A stretch of DNA of 64,000 nt. It comes from a virus. Under the pieces are notes generated by a model. The model saw nothing but the letters and a program-made list of their open reading frames with translations, did not search any database and was not told the origin of the DNA. Within the stretch, counting starts at the first letter, position 1; each line of letters opens with the position of its first letter. The stretch lies in the IMG/VR virus record IMGVR_UViG_3300025832_000005, positions 62,001 through 126,000 of that record, one strand, 5' to 3'. Shown piece after piece: positions 39,760-45,887 of this stretch. A program made the position numbers and the translations under genes.

Positions 39760-39784
39760 ATGTCTACCATTCCACCAAGAGGGC
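39760..39784 (-). pseudogene. 5' tRNA fragment (Leu-like)
   Basis: GCCCTCT-TGGTGGAATGGTAGAC is an acceptor and D-arm of class II Leu type. Its acceptor is a perfect partner for AGAGGGC at 39461-39467, about 290 bases downstream, with a homing-endonuclease remnant and an intact tRNA-Leu between. Confidence 0.8.
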
Positions 39785-39813
39785 ACTTTATTCTAATTAC
39801 TGTGTATGTGTGG

Positions 39814-39957
39814 GAGGTTCTCAACGCTTTCGCTCCGCCTATCCACACTAACGACAAACACTTGCCGGCATACTTGCATCGAGCCTTTTGTTGTGATTGC
39901 GACATCACTTCTCATCATATGGGACTTGCTAACCCATACTAGCTGAGGAGCAACCTC
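39814..39957 (-). ncRNA. GC-richer structured non-coding element
   Basis: The 200 bases between two tRNA-like genes are much richer in G+C than the surroundings and hold no convincing gene. Complementary ends GAGGTTGCTC (39948-39957) and GAG-AACCTC (39814-39822) close a region with internal hairpins (GCTA...TAGC, GCGAAAGC). A GTACTCC-TTA-GGAGTAC hairpin lies just outside. Probably an RNA; family not recognised. Confidence 0.45.
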
Positions 39958-39990
39958 AACACGTCTCTTGGTACTCCTAAGGAGTACTAT

Positions 39991-40075
39991 TGGTCCTAGC
40001 GGTTGGAATCGAACCAACTCGGTCATTACAACAAAGCGTTATGAGCGCTGAGGCTCCCCATTTGCCATCACTAGG
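39991..40075 (-). tRNA. tRNA with anticodon CAT and long variable arm
   Basis: Acceptor CCTAGTG/CGCTAGG, D-stem GGC/GCC, anticodon loop CTCATAA, a variable region of about 14 bases (GTT...GAC can pair), T-arm GTTGG-TTCGATT-CCAAC, CCA encoded. CAT suggests Met or Ile (if C34 is lysidine-modified), but class II structure is not expected for either. Confidence 0.7.
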
Positions 40076-40082
40076 TGTATTC

Positions 40083-40159
40083 TGGCGGTCCCTGCAGGAT
40101 TCGAACCTGCAACCTACTGCTTAGAAGGCAGTTGATCTATCCAGTTGATCTAAGGAACC
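40083..40159 (-). tRNA. tRNA-Arg (anticodon TCT)
   Basis: Acceptor GGTTCCT/AGGGACC (one U-G), anticodon stem ACTGC with loop CTTCTAA, T-loop TTCGAAT, encoded CCA. First tRNA of the cluster on the minus strand; its 5' 23 bases overlap the end of the preceding gene. Confidence 0.93.
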
Positions 40160-40406
40160 TTAATTCTATTGTTTTTAGTTTTAACATGATAGCATTAACT
40201 GAGTCTGGTGTCAAGCCTGGAATAACATCATCATTGTCATTTATGCCAGGTAGTTGTACAAACATATTGTCGTCAAAAACTGCCGCTTCATACTTTGCTT
40301 TTCCAGGCAAAAGTACTACACTAAGCTGATACTTTCCAAACTGCTGTTTAGCTTGAAAGTGACCAGGACCAACTTCATTAAACTTGAGTGTATTGAAAAG
40401 TTGCAT
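40137..40406 (-). CDS. hypothetical protein ending inside tRNA-Arg
   Basis: 89 residues from MQLFNTLKFNEVGPGHFQAK; GGAGG lies nine bases before this ATG. Beta-rich first half (YQLSVVLLPGKAKYEAAVFDDNMFVQLPG). The last eight codons (LRFLRSTG and stop) are read from the 5' part of tRNA-Arg, so the end may have been remodelled when the tRNA arrived. Follows the LPD29-like gene directly. Function unknown. Confidence 0.65.
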   Translation of the reverse strand: MQLFNTLKFNEVGPGHFQAKQQFGKYQLSVVLLPGKAKYEAAVFDDNMFVQLPGINDNDDVIPGLTPDSVNAIMLKLKTIELRFLRSTG

Positions 40407-40410
40407 CAGT

Positions 40411-40818
40411 TTACACCTCCAATGTATATGGTTTATTCCACTTACCAACATTAACGTCAGTGTAGTGTGAACGACTAAAGTAATCAGTCATTGCGTCATC
40501 GTTGTTAAAGTACTTTGGACCTTTCATAGCATCTACAAGCTCTTCTAAAAAGTCACTAGCGGCACCGTATGTTTCAGGATAGTAAGGGTTTACTTGAATG
40601 TATCCATCATTTTCATAGTATGGTGTACCACGGCGTTCTGCGATCTCCTGGTTCTTTTTATTGGCTTCACCAATAAAGTCAATTGGACCACTCTTAATGT
40701 TTACACAAATTGTTGAGTGATTATTAACACTAATGCTGGCTTTCATACGATACTTTTTTAGTACTGCTTTGATGCCTGGTGCTAATTCTTTTTTCATTGC
40801 TTGTGATACATACGCCAT
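40411..40818 (-). CDS. conserved hypothetical protein (LPD29-like)
   Basis: 135 residues. The layout MAYVSQAMKKELAPGIKAVLKKYRMKASISVNNHSTICVNIKSGPIDF ... PEHY-like region ... SHYTDVNVGKWNKPYTLE matches a widespread phage/plasmid domain with an N-terminal helix and an S-x-x-V beta core, related to large-polyvalent-protein domains. Function not established. Preceded by AGGAG and the TCTAGAACTGCTAGA promoter. Confidence 0.7.
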   Translation of the reverse strand: MAYVSQAMKKELAPGIKAVLKKYRMKASISVNNHSTICVNIKSGPIDFIGEANKKNQEIAERRGTPYYENDGYIQVNPYYPETYGAASDFLEELVDAMKGPKYFNNDDAMTDYFSRSHYTDVNVGKWNKPYTLEV

Positions 40819-40851
40819 TTGCTAACTCCTGTTTGCTTAACTTATACATAA

Positions 40852-40880
40852 TGTCTAGCAGTTCTAGACCAAGATGTCAA
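40852..40880 (-). promoter_or_regulatory. promoter with TCTAGAACTGCTAGA element
   Basis: TTGACA (40875-40880), 17 bp, extended -10 TGC-TAGACA. Contains GTCTAGAACTGCTAGAC, an inverted repeat shared with the promoter at 35694-35722. The message leader also shares TATAAGTTAA. Confidence 0.7.
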
Positions 40881-40888
40881 TAGCTAAT

Positions 40889-41263
40889 TTAACTTTTTTT
40901 ATATTTTTTTAACATTTTTTCTTGTTCAGCATATGCTTCAATTTCCCACGGACGTTCAAAGTAAGGAATATCACTAGGCTCAAACATAGGAAACTCACCA
41001 CGTACATCTTGTTTAATGTGTACAAACTCATGGAAGATAGCAGTAATAAGGTCTTCAGTTTTCAGACCTTTGCGAACACGGATCTCATACTCACGATCAT
41101 CATCGCCTTCTAAACAGTCTGCTTCGGCGGCCAATCCTGGCGCAATCTCTACATCAACTGCTAGTTTACGGTGTCGTGGTAACCAGTAATCTTTAGCAAA
41201 CCATAATGCTTCTGTTACTAGTTGTCGTTCTTTTTTAGTACCGCCGATTACACTATAAAGCAT
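40889..41263 (-). CDS. zinc metallopeptidase-like protein (HExxH)
   Basis: 124 residues. ITAIFHEFVHIKQDVRG holds the HExxH zinc motif (HEFVH) and WEIEAYAEQEKML provides a candidate third ligand Glu further on, as in gluzincin-type small peptidases. N-terminal helix (KKERQLVTEALWFAKDYW) and acidic EGDDDREYEIRV. Could be a protease or an inactive relative. Early promoter with palindromic spacer upstream. Confidence 0.75.
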   Translation of the reverse strand: MLYSVIGGTKKERQLVTEALWFAKDYWLPRHRKLAVDVEIAPGLAAEADCLEGDDDREYEIRVRKGLKTEDLITAIFHEFVHIKQDVRGEFPMFEPSDIPYFERPWEIEAYAEQEKMLKKYKKS

Positions 41264-41290
41264 TGTGATCCTCTTTTAACTTATACATAT

Positions 41291-41319
41291 ACTATAGCAC
41301 CAATACGTCTTGGTGTCAA
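41291..41319 (-). promoter_or_regulatory. sigma70-type promoter with palindromic spacer
   Basis: TTGACA (41314-41319), 17 bp, TATAGT (41291-41296). Contains CACCAA-GACGTA-TTGGTG, the same element as at 6065-6093 with one base changed. Confidence 0.85.
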
Positions 41320-41328
41320 GCCGGTTTA

Positions 41329-41487
41329 TTAAAAAAATGCCATTAAAATTAGAATTAATATTAGCCAGCCAACCCAGTTAAATCCGCCACCAATTAAGCC
41401 CTTACTTTTAGCACAATCGTAGCAGTAACGATACTTCTTTGGTGTCTTTTTTGTACAAAAAAATGCGTCACATGTTTTTTTACTCAT
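41329..41487 (-). CDS. 52-residue Cys-rich membrane microprotein
   Basis: MSKKTCDAFFCTKKTPKKYR, YCYDCAKSKG, then a hydrophobic helix (GWLILILILMAFF) at the C-terminus. Four Cys in a C-x4-C...C-x2-C pattern could bind zinc. It starts as ATGA over the uvsY stop, so it is coupled to uvsX-uvsY expression. No family recognised. Confidence 0.7.
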   Translation of the reverse strand: MSKKTCDAFFCTKKTPKKYRYCYDCAKSKGLIGGGFNWVGWLILILILMAFF

Positions 41488-41939
41488 AATGAAATATCTT
41501 CTAATCCTGCTGATCTTAATTTTACAATGTTATTAATCTGAAATCCTTTAGTATCCAGTGCTTTGATAAGCCCCATATACTTGTTACGGATCAAGGCAAA
41601 CTCATTACAAATGTGTTGCTGGTCGATAACATCAGGTTCACCTTCAGCATACTTGTCAGCGTCACGGCTACTTAGAGCACGATTATAATGCTCTAAAAAC
41701 TTTTTATATTTTTGTGTTTTTATTTTACGAAGTTCAATATTCAGATATTCCAGAATTGCTTCTATCTCCTGTAATTGATTAAAACGATATTCAATTATAC
41801 CAGGCATGTCTCGTGAATGTCTTTCGACACTGCCTTTAAGGCCACACTCTTTACGTGCTTCGTCTAATTGTTTTTCGTAATAATCAATTGCAGGGATAAT
41901 GTTACTGATATCTTTTCGTATATCGTTAAACCAGCTCAT
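41484..41939 (-). CDS. uvsY: recombination mediator UvsY-like protein
   Basis: 151 residues, helical. The C-terminal region GLIKALDTKGFQINNIVKLRSAG parallels T4 UvsY (ALDAIKSRGFAIKHIQDMRAF), and the middle KFLEHYNRALSSRDADKYAEGE fits its DYYSGRGD-type stretch. UvsY loads UvsX onto gp32-coated ssDNA. It follows the small gene at 41940-42188 immediately and lies downstream of uvsX, as in marine T4-like phages. Confidence 0.82.
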   Translation of the reverse strand: MSWFNDIRKDISNIIPAIDYYEKQLDEARKECGLKGSVERHSRDMPGIIEYRFNQLQEIEAILEYLNIELRKIKTQKYKKFLEHYNRALSSRDADKYAEGEPDVIDQQHICNEFALIRNKYMGLIKALDTKGFQINNIVKLRSAGLEDISL

Positions 41940-42188
41940 TTACCATTCTTCATCATCTTCGTTAAACTCGTCCAAATCTACATATTCAGTATATTTGTCT
42001 CGGATAACTTTGTCAATAGTTCCGTCAAAACCAACTAGTTCATCAGATACTTCTTCAATATCAATTGAATCTTCTAGGGTCATTAAGAACTTTTGACAAG
42101 CGTCATATTTGTCCTTTGCTGTAATGTATGGCTTTACTGCCATCCAAAGATTCACGAACTGTTCAATTTCGTCTTCACTCAGTTTCAT
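41940..42188 (-). CDS. small acidic protein between uvsX and uvsY
   Basis: 82 residues, acidic C-terminus (YVDLDEFNEDDEEW), helical. KPYITAKDKYDACQKFLMTLEDS fits a compact helical bundle. Overlaps the uvsX 3' end by 14 bases. Conserved position between the two recombination genes suggests an accessory role, but no function is known. Confidence 0.72.
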   Translation of the reverse strand: MKLSEDEIEQFVNLWMAVKPYITAKDKYDACQKFLMTLEDSIDIEEVSDELVGFDGTIDKVIRDKYTEYVDLDEFNEDDEEW

Positions 42189-43293
42189 ATGTATCAGTTT
42201 CCTCAGATAATGTGTTCTCGTTATTTAGTTCATCAGCATCTTCAGTAACGTCATCTACTTTTTGGTCGTCCCATTCGCTCATAATAAGGTCTAATGCGCC
42301 ATCTTTATTAGCATTCCAAGGCTTACGGAACATTTTAATTACTTCACCAGTTACGTGACTAGTGTATTCCAAACTGTTACCGCTCTTCTTTAGAATATCT
42401 TTGGCTTCAAAGAACTCTACAAGTCCACTGTATGGACTCATACCTGTTTCATATGGAATCTCCACTTGTACACTTTCAAACGGTTTAGCATAACGTGTTT
42501 TCATTACCTTACACGCCGCTCTAATACCATGTACTTGTGAAGTCTTGTTGCCGTCTGCGTCTACTTTTAGTTTAAGTTTACGCATAGCAACCACAATACT
42601 ACTTGCGTAGATAAAGCCTTGCCCACCACTAATCTTATCATCTGGATCAAACATATCCTGTGATGCGTATGTGTGGTTAGTTGCCATTAGTCCTACGTTG
42701 TATTCGCCCAACATGTTAACAGTATTACGAACCAGTGATGTTAGTGCTTTAGGCTTACGGCCCAAGTCACCCTTCATATCACCTGCTTCAAACTGTTTAA
42801 CATCAGTTGGTGTCAACATCATACCTAATGAGTCAATCACAAACAATACTTTAGGACGTTCGTCCTTTTCCTTGTCTGCCCATTCCTTTTTGTAGTCTGT
42901 CATGAAATCACTCATAACTTTGGCTACATCGTCAATCATTGCTAAGTTAAGTTTTAGCAACTTATCTGGACTTGTATCTACATCTAATGCGTGTAGCCAA
43001 GTCTCATCTAGTGCGTTTTCAGTATCAATTAGTACAACAAAAATGTTTTGATCCTGTGCTTGTTTAACAATATTACCAGCCGCAATATACGATTTACCTG
43101 CGCCTGATTCACCAGCTAGTACTGATACTTTGCCAAGTGGAATACCCTTTTCAAAGTCTCCACTAATTAATTTGTTTAGTGTATAATTACCTGTTGAAAT
43201 CCATGTATCTGGATCATTAAACCCAACACTTAGTCCGGGCACCGCTTTAGTAATACTCTTGCGGAATTTACTTACATCAAATGGTCTTGCCAT
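42175..43293 (-). CDS. uvsX: UvsX recombinase (RecA-like)
   Basis: 372 residues. Walker A GESGAGKS at 61-68, Walker B VLFVIDSLGMM, and the GDMKGDLGRKPKAL and NHTYASQDMFDP stretches of UvsX. Forms filaments on ssDNA for strand exchange. Follows gp32 by about 64 bases, separated by a GGGCG/CGCCC hairpin that could be an attenuator. No intein seen. The acidic, Thr/Glu-rich C-terminus is typical. Confidence 0.96.
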   Translation of the reverse strand: MARPFDVSKFRKSITKAVPGLSVGFNDPDTWISTGNYTLNKLISGDFEKGIPLGKVSVLAGESGAGKSYIAAGNIVKQAQDQNIFVVLIDTENALDETWLHALDVDTSPDKLLKLNLAMIDDVAKVMSDFMTDYKKEWADKEKDERPKVLFVIDSLGMMLTPTDVKQFEAGDMKGDLGRKPKALTSLVRNTVNMLGEYNVGLMATNHTYASQDMFDPDDKISGGQGFIYASSIVVAMRKLKLKVDADGNKTSQVHGIRAACKVMKTRYAKPFESVQVEIPYETGMSPYSGLVEFFEAKDILKKSGNSLEYTSHVTGEVIKMFRKPWNANKDGALDLIMSEWDDQKVDDVTEDADELNNENTLSEETDTYETE

Positions 43294-43318
43294 TATTATC
43301 TCCTAGAAAGAAAGTGTC

Positions 43319-43338
43319 GGGCGACATATTTGCCGCCC
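43319..43338 (-). terminator. weak hairpin between gp32 and uvsX
   Basis: GGGCG and CGCCC (43319-43323, 43334-43338) can pair across ten bases, followed on the minus strand by GACACTTTCTTTC. A partial terminator or processing hairpin would let gp32 be made in excess over UvsX. Confidence 0.45.
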
Positions 43339-43357
43339 TTAACTATATGTTATGGAT

Positions 43358-44374
43358 TTATGCTCTTGAGCGGATTGCCGCTAAGATGTCCTGCGCACTT
43401 GGCTTGTCACCTTCAGCTGCTACTGGAGCAGGTGTTGGTGCAGGCGTTGGTGCCGCTTCTGCTACTGGAGCAGGTGTTGGCGTAGGTGCTGTTGCTACTG
43501 GTTGTGGCGTTGGCGTTGCTACTGGAGCAGGTGCCGCTGCTGGCGCACTACCATTATTTGGTGCGCTGTTTGATGTATCAATTTGTACACCTGATGGGCG
43601 ATAAAAATTACCCCAACGTGATGGATCATACATTTTACCATCAACACTTGCTTCAAACATTTCAGCAATTACTGCCAACTCTGCTTCGCTTGGTTGCTTT
43701 GGTAGATAATCATTTAGATTATACAATCCATGTGTTTCGATAGCTGCACGTTCATTGCTATCTAAGCTACGTTCTCTACGAGCCCAACCACTAGTTGAGT
43801 AATCTGCGTATTGACCTTTTGTTGTCTTAGTAAGACGGAAGTCTGTACCACCTTCGTAATCTGTAGGAAGTTCTTCAAAGTCACTACTCATTAGAGCACC
43901 TTTAATAATATTGAAGATACTTGGATTAATTACAAATCTACGAATTGGATTTTCTGGAGACTCTTCTTCCAAAGAGTTTTCAGTTACAAAACCTTGGAAT
44001 ACGTATGAACGTTTCTTCCAATACTTACGACCCATGTCTTCTAGACTTGGATCCTTAAACCACTGACGTACCTCTGATAGTACTGGACAGCTTCCAACTG
44101 GTCCCCACATTTCATTACATGGAACGTTTACAACACAACGACGACTGTCTGGTTGTCCTTCGATTCCTTGAAACTCCATGCGAATCATTTGACGCTCACG
44201 CCAAAAGAAAGTGTTTCCTGTATCTCCATCTGGAAGGAAACGAATTACACTTGTTGAATTTTCTGGGATGTTCCAAAACGGATAGATTGCGTTATCGCCT
44301 CCGCCGCTTTGCTTGCCTGGACCGCTGTTGTCCTGTGCTTGTAGTTTTGCTTTAATTTCTGCCAATGATGCCAT
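43358..44374 (-). CDS. 32: single-stranded DNA-binding protein gp32
   Basis: 338 residues. N-terminal LAST-like basic segment (MASLAEIKAKLQAQD), an OB-fold core with VIRFLPDGD, and a zinc-type Cys cluster near 85-105 (RRCVVNVPCNEMWGPVGSCPV). SDFEELPTDYEGGTDFRL and KTTKGQYADYS follow as in other gp32. The C-terminal quarter is a Pro/Ala/Thr-rich low-complexity linker, ending in EGDKPSAQDILAAIRSRA instead of the acidic tail of T4. AGGAG precedes the ATG. Confidence 0.92.
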   Translation of the reverse strand: MASLAEIKAKLQAQDNSGPGKQSGGGDNAIYPFWNIPENSTSVIRFLPDGDTGNTFFWRERQMIRMEFQGIEGQPDSRRCVVNVPCNEMWGPVGSCPVLSEVRQWFKDPSLEDMGRKYWKKRSYVFQGFVTENSLEEESPENPIRRFVINPSIFNIIKGALMSSDFEELPTDYEGGTDFRLTKTTKGQYADYSTSGWARRERSLDSNERAAIETHGLYNLNDYLPKQPSEAELAVIAEMFEASVDGKMYDPSRWGNFYRPSGVQIDTSNSAPNNGSAPAAAPAPVATPTPQPVATAPTPTPAPVAEAAPTPAPTPAPVAAEGDKPSAQDILAAIRSRA

Positions 44375-44459
44375 AGTTATTCTCCTAATATGTTTGCCTA
44401 TGTGTGTTGCTCTAAGAGCAACTTTTGCCTAAGTTTGCCTAAGTGACAATGTACTTATT
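44375..44459 (-). promoter_or_regulatory. gp32 leader with repeats and hairpin, possible autoregulatory site
   Basis: The predicted 85-base leader carries three copies of TAGGCAAA (44393-44400, 44424-44431, 44434-44441 on the minus strand) and a perfect hairpin GTTGCTC-TTA-GAGCAAC (44406-44422). T4 gp32 represses its own translation by binding leader RNA; the repeats are plausible binding sites here. Confidence 0.55.
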
Positions 44460-44465
44460 ATCACT

Positions 44466-44494
44466 AATATATAATACATGCGTTAGTTTGTCAA
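44466..44494 (-). promoter_or_regulatory. sigma70-type promoter for gp32
   Basis: TTGACA (44489-44494), 17 bp, TATATT (44466-44471). Predicted +1 near 44459. Overlaps the end of the late gene at 44491. Confidence 0.85.
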
Positions 44495-45855
44495 CTAAAA
44501 AGTTTATTAATATCATAAGATTCGAATACTTTATTGATATCCGCTTCCCATTGATCACTTTCTGCATGTACTGGTGTCTCATTGTGTGTTGGCTGTAGCC
44601 TAGGCATCAGCGAAGCAAGTGCTTTTGCTGATTTACCCAGTATAGCATCGTCGTTGATGCTGTCAACCAATTTACTTGCTTCTGCAAGACAATTTGACAT
44701 TGTGCTTTCGCTCTCATCAAGAACGTTAGCAATATACTCCATCACTGCGCCTAATTGGGCTCGTGCTGAAGAATTCTCAAATGTGTGGTTCATTGGATTT
44801 TCAGGATCGCCGACAATGTCAGTTCCTTCTTTAACCCAAACTGTTTTACCACTATTTTCAACAACACTTACAAGGTTGTTGATTGTTTCTGCTACTTTTG
44901 TATTGTGTTCACGTACTGCTTGCATTTCTTTTACAAGTGACTGAACATAAGGTAGTGCGCCTTCTACATTTTCATCAAAGTGATGTACTGTAAATTTTGT
45001 TTTGATATCATCTAGTCCATTTTCGTCCAGTTGCTCATCGCTGGCTTCAAATGCTTCAATCATTGATGAATAGGTTCTTGCGCCCTTCATACGGTTAAGT
45101 GTTTCACGTATACTGTTAATACGTCCAATAACTGCTTCTACAATATCTGCTGTATCTTCGTTAACAAGTCCATTCTTTTCACTATAACGTCTAAACTCTT
45201 TAAGTTTCTTTAATTCTGAACATTGTTCTGCGATATGTTTGCCGAAGTCATCCATTGGATTACCACCAGCTTGTACGTGACGTAGCATAGCTCTGCCGCC
45301 TGCTAAGTTGTTACTTGGAAACTTGTAACGTTCACCTTCGCTGTTTTCAATATAGATGGCTTGAATGTTTCTACTACGTGATCCACGTTGTTCTTCATTC
45401 ACTGCTTTGTTATGTTTAATAACAAGTCTAGCACTTTCTAATTTTTGGTAGCTACTTTTGCTACTCCCGTATGCGGCTCCGATGCCTTCATTTACTTTAT
45501 CTTGATTCATGTCTTTTACCTTTTGAGCTTGGTAGTCGAAATCTTTTGGTTCAATTGACTTGGTGAAATTCTTTAGTGTGTATTCAATAATACTACGGTT
45601 GGCCAAAGTTTTAATCTGTCCTAGCGTTTCTTTTATTGATTGATGATCTACATTTGATCCTAAACTTACTTTTATATTACGAGTATTTTCAGTTTCATCT
45701 AAACTAATCATAGTTCCAGTGTCTATCATAAAAAATCGTCTAGCTTCTGCAGGGTCTACTGTATCAGCACCCTCATCAGTATACAATTTTAAATCGTGAC
45801 CGTTGCCTTTGAGTATTTTAAACATCTTTTCTGCAACTAATTCTGAACTCAACAT
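44491..45855 (-). CDS. large hypothetical late protein
   Basis: 454 residues, mostly helical and soluble, no catalytic motif seen. LSSELVAEKMFKILKGNGHDLKLYTDEG starts a small domain; later AIYIENSEGERYKFPSNNLAGGRAMLRHV and a helical C-terminus ending FESYDINKLFS. Late octamer upstream, leader about 20 bases with a weak ribosome site. Position after the terminase suggests a virion or scaffold role (inference); similar proteins occur in marine T4-like phages. Confidence 0.7.
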   Translation of the reverse strand: MLSSELVAEKMFKILKGNGHDLKLYTDEGADTVDPAEARRFFMIDTGTMISLDETENTRNIKVSLGSNVDHQSIKETLGQIKTLANRSIIEYTLKNFTKSIEPKDFDYQAQKVKDMNQDKVNEGIGAAYGSSKSSYQKLESARLVIKHNKAVNEEQRGSRSRNIQAIYIENSEGERYKFPSNNLAGGRAMLRHVQAGGNPMDDFGKHIAEQCSELKKLKEFRRYSEKNGLVNEDTADIVEAVIGRINSIRETLNRMKGARTYSSMIEAFEASDEQLDENGLDDIKTKFTVHHFDENVEGALPYVQSLVKEMQAVREHNTKVAETINNLVSVVENSGKTVWVKEGTDIVGDPENPMNHTFENSSARAQLGAVMEYIANVLDESESTMSNCLAEASKLVDSINDDAILGKSAKALASLMPRLQPTHNETPVHAESDQWEADINKVFESYDINKLFS

Positions 45856-45879
45856 ATCTCTTTAACTTTCTATATAATG

Positions 45880-45887
45880 TATTTATA
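45880..45887 (-). promoter_or_regulatory. late promoter octamer TATAAATA
   Basis: Perfect octamer on the minus strand inside the last codons of gp17, 24 bases before the ATG at 45855. Confidence 0.75.

Noticed and set aside
39793-40026. 77-codon minus-strand frame across the structured element and part of a tRNA
   Set aside because: It begins inside the T-arm side of the CAT tRNA, lacks a ribosome site and has a composition unlike other proteins here; the region looks like structured RNA.
43281-43604. Plus-strand frame encoding a Gly/Ala/Val-rich protein
   Set aside because: It is the antisense of the Pro/Ala/Thr-rich linker of gp32; its repeats come from the gp32 low-complexity coding, and it has no promoter or ribosome site.
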